NCBI GenBank assembly: GCA_016195085.1
Contig: JACQAG010000084.1
Coordinates: 1-64,000, forward strand
Length of the DNA: 64,000 bases
Origin: Pseudomonadota bacterium
GTDB taxonomy: Bacteria > Pseudomonadota > Alphaproteobacteria > SHVZ01
Direction: 5' to 3'
Below the pieces are notes generated by a model. The model ran no database searches and was not told the DNA's origin. It saw nothing but the letters and a program-made list of their open reading frames with translations. Of the stretch, positions 16,287 to 23,248 are shown piece after piece (within the stretch, counting starts at the first letter, position 1; the number at the start of each line of letters is the position of its first letter). Made by a program: the position numbers and the translations under genes.

Positions 16287-17105
16287 TCAATAGCCCGGCA
16301 GCACCAGCACTTCCGGCTCGTTGGGTAATCTTGCCCGCGAGGTGACCACGCTCGCCACCTCCGAGATTTTGACCGGATGCAGCAAGGCGATCCGCTCGAG
16401 GAAGCGCGCGAGCGTGCTGGTGCCGAAGAAGTGCATGGGGATGATCAGCTTCGGCTTGATCTGCTGGATCACCTCCATCATGTCGTCCTGGCTCATCGTC
16501 CAGGCACCGTCGACCGGCACCAGCAGCACATCGATGCGGCCCAGCACCTGCAGATCGGCCGGCGTCAGCGTGTGATGCAGATGGCCCAGATGGGCGATGC
16601 AGAGATCGGCCACGTTGAAGATGAAGATCGAATTGCCGTTGACGCGGGTGTCGCCGCCGAAACCACGGATGCTGGTCGGCAGGTTGCTGACCCGCACATC
16701 CCTGAATTCAAGATCGTGATGCGCCGGCACGCCATTGGTGTCCCAACCCTTCAAGGGGAAGCGGATGCCCGCCACTTGGTTGGTGTTGTGGGTGGCGTGC
16801 GCGATGTTCATGGTGACGATGTCGGGGGTGAAGGGCGGCCGGTTGAAGCCGTTGTAGTCGGTGACGATGGCAACACCGCCCGGGCTCTCGATGAGGAAGC
16901 TCGCATGGCCGAGGAAGGAGATCCTGACCTCGCCCTGGCTCAGGAGCTGGGCCCAATCGGCCGAGGCCGAGGCAAGACGCAACGGCGTGGCGGCGACCCG
17001 CTCCTCGCAGGCCCCGGCCAGCGCTGCGGTCGGCGAGGAGAAGAACCAAAGCGCCGCCAGCGCCAACGCGGTCTTTCGTGCGAGCCGCCTCCAACCGAAG
17101 CGCAT
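16287..17105 (-). CDS. Secreted MBL-fold metallo-hydrolase (UlaG-like)
   Basis: Protein of 272 residues with an N-terminal signal peptide (residues 1-30, TALALAALWFFSSPTAALAG). The body is a metallo-beta-lactamase fold of the UlaG/RomA branch: ISFLGHASFLIESPGGVAI, a HATHNTNQ segment, LCIAHLGHLHH and IIPMHFFGT. These supply the metal-binding His/Asp set. Substrate is unknown; N-acyl lipid or phosphoester hydrolysis are options in this family. The start at 17105 follows GGGAG. It is convergent with the FTR1 gene 15 bases away. Confidence 0.8.
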   Translation of the reverse strand: MRFGWRRLARKTALALAALWFFSSPTAALAGACEERVAATPLRLASASADWAQLLSQGEVRISFLGHASFLIESPGGVAIVTDYNGFNRPPFTPDIVTMNIAHATHNTNQVAGIRFPLKGWDTNGVPAHHDLEFRDVRVSNLPTSIRGFGGDTRVNGNSIFIFNVADLCIAHLGHLHHTLTPADLQVLGRIDVLLVPVDGAWTMSQDDMMEVIQQIKPKLIIPMHFFGTSTLARFLERIALLHPVKISEVASVVTSRARLPNEPEVLVLPGY

Positions 17106-17216
17106 GGGGAAACTCCCGGGCTTGTCCCGTCCGCATTCGATCAAGGAACCGGCGCCTCTGTCGAGACGAATTCGGCGACGGATCGATGACGGAGGCCGGT
17201 CTGCCGTTGCCCAAAC

Positions 17217-17792
17217 ATGAGGCATTCGCTACTGACTGTCGCCATGACGCCTTTGGACTTTCCCGTCGAGCTGTTGCCGCATTCGCCGGAATGGGAGATC
17301 CAGGCGCGTCACGAGGCTGAGCGGCTCGGTGATGCCCTGGGCGAGCGCCTCATCGTCGTCCACCATATCGGCTCGACGGCCATTCCGGGCATCGCCGCGA
17401 AACCCATTCTCGACCTCATGCCGGAGTTCGTCAGTCTCCCGATACTGGATGCGGCCGAGCCGGTGTTGCGGCGCCTCGGCTATGAATGGTGGGGCGAATA
17501 CGGCATCCCGACGCGCCGCTATTGCACACTCGCGGACCCGCAAACCGGCCGCCGGCGCATCAATCTCCACAGCTTTGCGCAAGACTCTGCGGAGATCGAG
17601 CGACATCTGGCATTTCGCGACCATCTCAGGCTTCACCCCGCCAAGGCGCGCGAATACGAAGCGGTGAAGCAGCGCTGCCGTGACCTGCATCCGACCGACC
17701 TCGGTGCCTACACGGAGGCAAAGGGATCGTGGATCAAGGCCACAGAGCTGGAGGCGCTCGCCTTCCGGCGCATGCGGGCGCTTGGCTCATAG
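17217..17792 (+). CDS. GrpB family protein (UPF0157), nucleotidyltransferase-like
   Basis: Cytosolic protein of about 191 residues. The conserved VHHIGSTAIPGIAAKPILDL block is the GrpB/UPF0157 hallmark, a nucleotidyltransferase-like fold with no firm function. RRINLHSF and the C-terminal YTEAKGSWIK fit the family. The start may be 17217 or the in-frame ATG at 17244. The reading frame ends in TAG at 17790-17792, and a kinase ATPase fragment begins in the same frame directly after it. Confidence 0.85.
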   Translation: MRHSLLTVAMTPLDFPVELLPHSPEWEIQARHEAERLGDALGERLIVVHHIGSTAIPGIAAKPILDLMPEFVSLPILDAAEPVLRRLGYEWWGEYGIPTRRYCTLADPQTGRRRINLHSFAQDSAEIERHLAFRDHLRLHPAKAREYEAVKQRCRDLHPTDLGAYTEAKGSWIKATELEALAFRRMRALGS

Positions 17793-18254
17793 GTCGCCGC
17801 TGCCGATCTGCCGCCGTTGCGTGCCGATCGCAGAGCGCTGCTGCAGGTCCTCCTCAACCTGCTCAACAACGCGGTCAAATTCACCGAGCCGGGCGGCACG
17901 GTGACGCTGTCGGCGTCGGTGATGCCCGGCAAGGAATTCGCGATCGCGGTCGTCGACACCGGCATCGGCATCGACGCTCGGCGTCTGCCGCATGTCTTCG
18001 AGCCGTTTCAGCGCATCGACCCCTATTGCAGCCGGCGGCACGGCGGCAGCGGCCTCGGGCTGTCGATCAGCAAGATGATCGTGGAGCGGCATGGCGGGCG
18101 ACTCTCGATCGAGAGTCGGCTCGGCGTCGGCACCACGGTGACGATCCATGTTCCCCCCGAACGCCAGCTGCTCCTGGCCGAAGGCAAGCCGACAAAAGAC
18201 GCGCGAACCGCCCGGCCGACGCGGATCCGCGCGCCAGCCTATCCGGGAGAGTGA
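17793..18254 (+). pseudogene. Truncated sensor histidine kinase: HATPase domain only
   Basis: The frame right after the GrpB stop encodes a GHKL ATPase domain with N box (LLNLLNNAVKFTE), G1 (VVDTGIGID), F box (FEPFQRIDPY) and G2 (GGSGLGLSISK). The HisKA dimerisation/phospho-His domain and any sensor are absent; the sequence starts abruptly inside what would be the linker (AAADLPPLRADRRALLQ). No ATG or ribosome-binding site introduces it, so it is most likely a 5'-deleted remnant. A GTG or TTG start giving a stand-alone ATPase domain of ~145 residues cannot be excluded. Confidence 0.65.
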
Positions 18255-18299
18255 AAAGGGCTCGGCCCGAAGCCGGAGGCTGACAACGCCTGATGCGGG

Positions 18300-19190
18300 T
18301 CAGGTGTGGCCTCTCCGGTTCCACGCGGCGCACCCGATGCCGAGGATCACCAGCGCCAGACCGGCCGCCAAGGTCCAGCTCACTTCCTCGCCCAGGAACG
18401 CGGCACCGAGGAAGGTGGCGACGATCGGGTTGGCGGTCACGCTGATCGCAACCCTCGTGGGCGTGGTGTGCTCGAGCGCCCACACCCAGAGGAAGAAGGT
18501 GAGCGCGCAGCCGATGATGCCAAGGAAGGCGATCGCCGACCAACCGCCGGTGCCGAGCTCCCCTGGGACCGCGAGCCAGCCGCCGATCCAACCGAGGATG
18601 AGGAGCACAAGCGTGCCGGCGAGGAGGCAGAAGCCGGTGAATGCCAGCGCCGGAAAGCGCCTGAGATAGACGCGCGAGGCGACATTGTAGATCGCACCTG
18701 AGGCGGCAGCGCCGATCATCAGAAGGTCGCCCTGCCAGGTCGCGCCATTGCCGGCGATGCCGGCGCCGAGCGCCAGCGCCACACCGCCGAAGGCGATGGC
18801 GACGCCGAGGAGCTTGGTCCAGCCGAGGCGCTCGGCGCCGACGGCGCCGGAAAGAGCCATGGTGAGGAGCGGCAGGGTGGAGAGGGCGAGTGCCCCATGG
18901 GCGGCGGTCGTCCGCGCCAGCGAAGCGTTGAAGAAGAGCGGAAAGAGCGCGCAAAAGAGCGTGCCCAAGCCCGCCATCGCCAGCCAGTCGCGGCCTTTCG
19001 GCAGCGCTCTCCGCCCGTCCAGCCATAACGCCAGGGGCAGCAAGCAGGCAGCGCCGATGCCGTAGCGCATGAGCGCCAGCATCAAGGGATCGACCCTGCC
19101 CGCAATCGACCGGGTGACGGCGACGGCGCTGCCGACGATCAGGCTGGAGAGAACCGCCGCCAGCACGCCCAGGAGATCCGATCGCTGCAT
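18300..19190 (-). CDS. EamA/DMT-family transporter
   Basis: Inner-membrane protein of 296 residues with ten predicted helices arranged as two EamA repeats. The first repeat starts LLGVLAAVLSSLIVGSAVAV and the second near GDLLMIGAAASGAIYNVASR. Members usually export amino acids or small metabolites. The gene is divergent from a LysR regulator with a 63-base gap holding an AT-rich palindrome, so that regulator probably controls it. Confidence 0.88.
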   Translation of the reverse strand: MQRSDLLGVLAAVLSSLIVGSAVAVTRSIAGRVDPLMLALMRYGIGAACLLPLALWLDGRRALPKGRDWLAMAGLGTLFCALFPLFFNASLARTTAAHGALALSTLPLLTMALSGAVGAERLGWTKLLGVAIAFGGVALALGAGIAGNGATWQGDLLMIGAAASGAIYNVASRVYLRRFPALAFTGFCLLAGTLVLLILGWIGGWLAVPGELGTGGWSAIAFLGIIGCALTFFLWVWALEHTTPTRVAISVTANPIVATFLGAAFLGEEVSWTLAAGLALVILGIGCAAWNRRGHT

Positions 19191-19231
19191 GATGCGGCAA
19201 TGCTAGGGAACGCCATTTGATCAACAAAGAG

Positions 19232-19246
19232 AATATCTGTTATATT
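19232..19246. promoter_or_regulatory. Candidate LysR operator, perfect AATAT-N5-ATATT palindrome
   Basis: In an otherwise C/G-rich region, the short gap between the divergent transporter and LysR genes contains AATAT-CTGTT-ATATT, a perfect inverted repeat with a five-base centre. It has the size and T...A arrangement of LysR-type boxes. It ends eight bases before the LysR start, fitting autorepression together with activation of the transporter (inference). Confidence 0.5.
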
Positions 19247-19253
19247 TACTATC

Positions 19254-20204
19254 ATGTTTCGTGATGCAACAATCCGCCGCGCCATGCTCGACGGCGAGCT
19301 CTTGAGCGTGTTTGCGGCGGTGGCCCGCAGCGGCAGCTTCACCCGCGCCGCCCGGCAGCTGAACCGCACCCAATCGGCGGTCAGCATGCAGATCAAGCGT
19401 TTGGAAACCGGCCTGGGCGCCGTCTTGTTCCGGCGCCACGGCCGCAGCATCGAGATCACGCGCGAAGGCGAGAGGCTGCTGGGATATGCCAGGCGCATCC
19501 TCGCCCTTGGCGAAGAGGCGGCGGCGGCGATGGCCGAGGAGCGGGTCGCCGGACGCGTCCGCTTGGGCGCCATGGACGATTATGCAACCCGTCTGCTGCC
19601 GCCGATGCTGGCTGCCTTCGCCCGAGCCCATCCCGGCATCGAGGTCGAGCTGCATACCGGCCTCACCCTCCAGCTCCTGGAGCGCCTCGGCGGCGACTTC
19701 GATCTGGTGCTGGCCATGCACCCGGCCGGCAGCGGCCGCGGCACGGTGCTCTGCGAAGACCAGCCGGTCTGGGCGACATCGGCCAAGCACGCGCTCGAGC
19801 ACCGCACGCCCTTGCCGCTGGCACTTTCGCCCCAGGGCTGCCTGTTCCGGCGCTGGGCGACCCAGGGTTTGGACGATCTCGGCCGGCCCTGGCGGCTCGC
19901 CTATATGAGCCCGAGCCTGGGCACCGTCGAAGCCGCCGTCATCGCCGGTCTGGCGGTCGGCGTGTTCAAAGCGAGCACGATGTCGCCCAAGCTGAAGATC
20001 CTCGCTGCGACGGAGGGATTTCCCGATCTGCCCCGGGTCGAGATCGCGCTCCACCGCGCATCCGGCGCCGAGACTCGCGCTGTGGTGCTTCTGGCCGAGC
20101 ATTTGGAAGGGAGACTGAGAACCGAAGGCCAAGGCTTTGCTCAGCAGCCTGCGATGTGCCCCCACCCCAGCCCTCCCCCACGCAAAGCGCGGGGGAGGGG
20201 GTAG
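19254..20204 (+). CDS. LysR-family transcriptional regulator
   Basis: DNA-binding regulator of about 316 residues. The N-terminal winged helix-turn-helix is clear (LLSVFAAVARSGSFTRAARQ, then LNRTQSAVSMQIKRLE), followed by a co-inducer-binding domain (VRLGAMDDYATRLLP ...). An in-frame ATG at 19284 is an alternative start. The last ~15 residues (PHPSPPPRKARGRG) are translated from the palindromic repeat at 20157, which also supplies the stop codon. The native C-terminus was therefore probably replaced or extended by the repeat. Confidence 0.88.
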   Translation: MFRDATIRRAMLDGELLSVFAAVARSGSFTRAARQLNRTQSAVSMQIKRLETGLGAVLFRRHGRSIEITREGERLLGYARRILALGEEAAAAMAEERVAGRVRLGAMDDYATRLLPPMLAAFARAHPGIEVELHTGLTLQLLERLGGDFDLVLAMHPAGSGRGTVLCEDQPVWATSAKHALEHRTPLPLALSPQGCLFRRWATQGLDDLGRPWRLAYMSPSLGTVEAAVIAGLAVGVFKASTMSPKLKILAATEGFPDLPRVEIALHRASGAETRAVVLLAEHLEGRLRTEGQGFAQQPAMCPHPSPPPRKARGRG

Positions 20205-20266
20205 AAGGCTATGTCCACCACTCCCTCCCCCACGCAGGTGGGGGAGGGTTGGGGTGGGGGCATGCA
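20157..20266. repeat. Dispersed C/G-rich palindromic repeat, copy 4
   Basis: A full type A copy: CCCCCACCCCAGCCCTCCCC with its complement, a 20-base spacer, a second hairpin CCCTCCCCCACG / GGTGGGGGAGGG and the closing GGGGTGGGGGCATGC. It overlaps the 3' end of the LysR gene and separates it from the convergent M81 peptidase gene. Confidence 0.8.
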
Positions 20267-20286
20267 GAGCCGGGCACGCGCCTGTC

Positions 20287-21780
20287 CTACGCCACCTTGT
20301 CGATGGGCCAGATCGGGTGGCGGACGCGCTTGTAGACGCCTTCCTTGTAGTTCTCCGAGCAGAGCGAGCCCGAGTCGACCAGGATCACCTCGCGCGCGAT
20401 CGGCTGGAAGGCGGCGCGGAAGTGGTGCATCGACTTCACGAACACCGTCTGCTTGCGTGCGGGATCGATGCCGAAGGCGGTGAACTGCGCCAGATCGGTC
20501 GCCTGGGCGTTGTTGGTCACCACCACGATCTCGATGCCGTCCAAGCCGCCGAGGCGGAATACCATGGTCAAGCCATGGTCGCGCTTGACGCCGCCGCCCA
20601 TCGGGCCCCAGGCGGTGTACTTGCCATCGGCGATGAGCCCGACCTCGCCCGTGAGCTCGACGGGTCCCCCACCCATCGCCGGGTCGACCTTGCCGCCGAG
20701 CTTGATGGTCGCGGTCTTGCCGACGCCGGCGGCTTGGCCTGCCAGCACCGCGTCCGGATCGCAGATCGCATGGAAACCCACACCCCTGAGGCCGGCCTCC
20801 ACCATCGCCTTCAGGACCGCGGTCGAGTCGCCATAGCCGCCGCCGCCGGGATTGTCGGTGTAGTCGGCGATGACCAAGGGCTTGTCGCCGGGCTTGCCCT
20901 GCCGGGCGCGGTGGATCACCTCGGGGATCGGTAGGAGCTTGATCGATCGGTAGGCGCGCTCGGCCCAGGCATAGTCCATGAACTCCTCGGCGATCTTCTC
21001 AGCCTTCGGATCCGCGCCGTTGCTGGTGACGGTGACCGTCGGGCCGACATCGTGGATGTCGGCGGCGGTGAAGCCGGCGCAGATGCTGACCACCAGCGCA
21101 TCGCCCTTGGTCTCGATTGCGTCGGCGCGGCTGAGGAGCTCGGCCATGGGGCCGCCCTGGGTGCGGCCATGGTCGAGACCTTCCAGCATCGGCCGGCGCG
21201 CCAGCACCGTCTTCGGCCGGATCTCGCCCCGCATCGCGCGCTCGAGCAGATCCGCACCCTGCCAGGCGCGCTCGTACTGATCGATATGCGGATAGGTGCG
21301 AAAGGCGATGAGCGCGTTCGCGTGCCGGCACATGGCCCCGGTCACGTTCGCATGCAGATCGAGGGTGACGATGATCGGAATGTCCGGGCCGACCTTCTGG
21401 CGTATGCGCTCGAGCAGCGCCCCTTCGCCGTCCTCGTGGCTCTCCGTCACCATGGCGCCGTGCAGATGGAGCAGCATGCCGTCGATCGGGCCCTGGCGCA
21501 GGATCGCATCCAGGACCGATTTGGTCATGGACTCGAACGCCGCATCGGTGACCAGGCCCGCAGGATTGGCCGACGCGGAGATCGGATGGACGAGCGTCCA
21601 GCCATATTTGTCGGCGGCCTCGAAGGTGGCGCCGAAGGCCGAGCGGGTGCCGCGGAAGGCCTGGGGGATCTCGTTGTCCAGATAGAAGGTGCGGCGGCGG
21701 AAGGCCGCCATGTCGGTCTTGACCCGGCTGAAGGTGTTGGTCTCATGCATGATCGCAGCGGAAAGCACGCGCTTAGGCAT
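20287..21780 (-). CDS. M81-family metallopeptidase (MlrC/microcystinase-C-like), copy 1
   Basis: Protein of 497 residues. It begins RVLSAAIMHETNTFS and has HLHGAM, TLDLHANVT and FRTYPHIDQYE, the metal-binding pattern of MlrC-type proteins (N-terminal DUF1485 domain plus C-terminal MlrC domain). The founding member cleaves a linearised cyclic-peptide toxin, but most members occur in ordinary bacteria with unknown peptide or amide substrates. A paralogue of similar length lies at 61601-63085. It has no obvious operon partner. Confidence 0.85.
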   Translation of the reverse strand: MPKRVLSAAIMHETNTFSRVKTDMAAFRRRTFYLDNEIPQAFRGTRSAFGATFEAADKYGWTLVHPISASANPAGLVTDAAFESMTKSVLDAILRQGPIDGMLLHLHGAMVTESHEDGEGALLERIRQKVGPDIPIIVTLDLHANVTGAMCRHANALIAFRTYPHIDQYERAWQGADLLERAMRGEIRPKTVLARRPMLEGLDHGRTQGGPMAELLSRADAIETKGDALVVSICAGFTAADIHDVGPTVTVTSNGADPKAEKIAEEFMDYAWAERAYRSIKLLPIPEVIHRARQGKPGDKPLVIADYTDNPGGGGYGDSTAVLKAMVEAGLRGVGFHAICDPDAVLAGQAAGVGKTATIKLGGKVDPAMGGGPVELTGEVGLIADGKYTAWGPMGGGVKRDHGLTMVFRLGGLDGIEIVVVTNNAQATDLAQFTAFGIDPARKQTVFVKSMHHFRAAFQPIAREVILVDSGSLCSENYKEGVYKRVRHPIWPIDKVA

Positions 21781-22314
21781 GGAAGTCTCTTATCAGGGGC
21801 GGGGATCGGTCGGTCGGCGGGCCCGAGTGTTCCAGAAATCGCCGCATAGAGAAACCCCGCCAACTGTCCCTGGCGCCCGAGGGCGGGGATGGGCGGGGTT
21901 TCGGTTTGCGGAAGCGGAGCTCCGCGCCCGGTACAATGACCGGGCCAATAGTATCTGAAGACGCCAGATTGTCTTGCCAGCGGCGCTGGTGTGGCGGCCC
22001 GTCTGATGTGGCAGCCCGGGCGGCTGGCCTCTAGGACTCCTCCGGTGGAGTCATGGTTTTATCCACCCTCCCTTTCGAGCCTGGCCCCGCATGGGCCAAG
22101 CAGGGGGACCGCTCCCCCCAGGCCGGCAGGCTCGACGCCTACAGTTATAGCGTGGGGACCGCGGCCCCGGTCGTCAACGGTTGCCAAGGGAAATCTTTAG
22201 GTCAGTTTTCGGAACCAATCCCATGCGGTGACCAATGCCGCATTCATGGTTATTCTAGTCGGCGTCTGGACACACTCGGGGTCAATCCGGGGAATAGACA
22301 GGGGGAGCCTGACG
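21781..22314. other. Long non-coding stretch (534 bases) with several strong hairpins
   Basis: No convincing protein gene: open frames crossing it have composition unlike the neighbours and no ribosome-binding sites. The middle part is rich in perfect inverted repeats (see the ncRNA candidate at 22035-22172). Another short hairpin, ATGCGG / CCGCAT, lies near 22223-22243. The right end holds the leader of the universal-stress-protein gene. Confidence 0.5.
22035..22172 (+). ncRNA. Candidate structured RNA, identity unknown
   Basis: Hairpin 1: GACTCC (22035-22040) pairs with GGAGTC (22047-22052). Then TCGAGCCTG (22075-22083) pairs perfectly over nine bases with CAGGCTCGA (22127-22135). It encloses two inner hairpins: GGCCC/GGGCC (22083-22097, sharing its first base with the outer stem) and GGGGG/CCCCC (22103-22118). 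A fourth, GACCG/CGGTC, lies at 22157-22172. A nine-base closing stem around two side hairpins is RNA-like. It does not match what I remember of 6S RNA, tmRNA, SRP RNA, RNase P or known riboswitches. The plus strand is assumed because the downstream gene is on it. Confidence 0.35.
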
Positions 22315-23160
22315 ATGAAACGAATTTTGGCGGCGGCCAGCGACAACCCCGCTGCGGTCTACGCGACCGCGCTCCTGGTGGCGCGGCGCTTCGATGCCCG
22401 GCTCGTTGGTTTGGGCGCCCGCTCGGTCGAGACCGTGGTCATCCCCTGGGGGGAGATGGGCGGCTCGGTGCCGGTCGAGGCCGACCGGCTCTTGGAACGC
22501 GAGAGCGAGGAGCGGCGGCGCCAGGCAAGGCAGGCTTTCGAATCCTTCATGGCCGCGCAAGGCGTGCCGGTGGGCTCGGCGGGCGAGGGCCACAAGGGCC
22601 CCTCGGCGGAATGGCGCGAAGAGGACGGCCCGCAGAATACCGTGGTGGGCGCGCTCGGCCGGGTCTTCGATCTGATCGTGGTGGAGCGGCCGACCCGGCT
22701 CACCTCCTTGGCCGAGGTCACCCTCGAGGATGCGCTGTTCGAGAGCGGACGCCCGGTGCTGATGGCCCCCGACAAGCCGGGGACCAGCGTCGGCGAGATC
22801 ATCCTCATCGCCTGGAACGGCTCCACCGAGAGCGCCCGCTCGGTGGCGCTGGCGAACTCGTTCCTGAAGCGCGCCAAGCGGGTGGAGGTGGTCAGCATCG
22901 AGTCCGGCATGACCCCAGGGCCGAGCAGCGAGGAGCTCGCCCGCAGCATCGCCGCCCAGGGCATCCCGGCGATCGCCCGCCACGTCAACGCCAAGGGACG
23001 CACGCCCGGCGAAGCCTTCCTCGACGAGGCGAAGGCGATCGGCGCCGATCTCATGATCAAAGGCGCCTACACCCAGAGCCGCCTCAGGCAGATGATCTTC
23101 GGCGGCGCCACCCGCCACATCATCAACGCCGCCGAGCTGCCGGTCTTGTTCGCGCATTGA
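22315..23160 (+). CDS. Universal stress protein (UspA) family protein, tandem-domain
   Basis: Cytosolic protein of 281 residues, about twice the length of a single Usp domain. The start MKRILAAASDNPAAVYATAL and the C-terminal region (ADLMIKGAYTQSRLRQMI, then FGGATRHII) are typical; the latter is the GxxGS-like nucleotide loop in the FGGATRHI form. The first domain is more divergent. The ATG at 22315 has GGGGGAG seven bases upstream. It is preceded by the hairpin-rich non-coding stretch. Confidence 0.82.
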   Translation: MKRILAAASDNPAAVYATALLVARRFDARLVGLGARSVETVVIPWGEMGGSVPVEADRLLERESEERRRQARQAFESFMAAQGVPVGSAGEGHKGPSAEWREEDGPQNTVVGALGRVFDLIVVERPTRLTSLAEVTLEDALFESGRPVLMAPDKPGTSVGEIILIAWNGSTESARSVALANSFLKRAKRVEVVSIESGMTPGPSSEELARSIAAQGIPAIARHVNAKGRTPGEAFLDEAKAIGADLMIKGAYTQSRLRQMIFGGATRHIINAAELPVLFAH

Positions 23161-23248
23161 GACCGACGCGGCGCCGGTCCGATCCGGGGCTGGCGCCGCC
23201 GTGCGCAGTCTCGACCGGTGCCCCCGCACCGGACATCCGCCACGCCGC

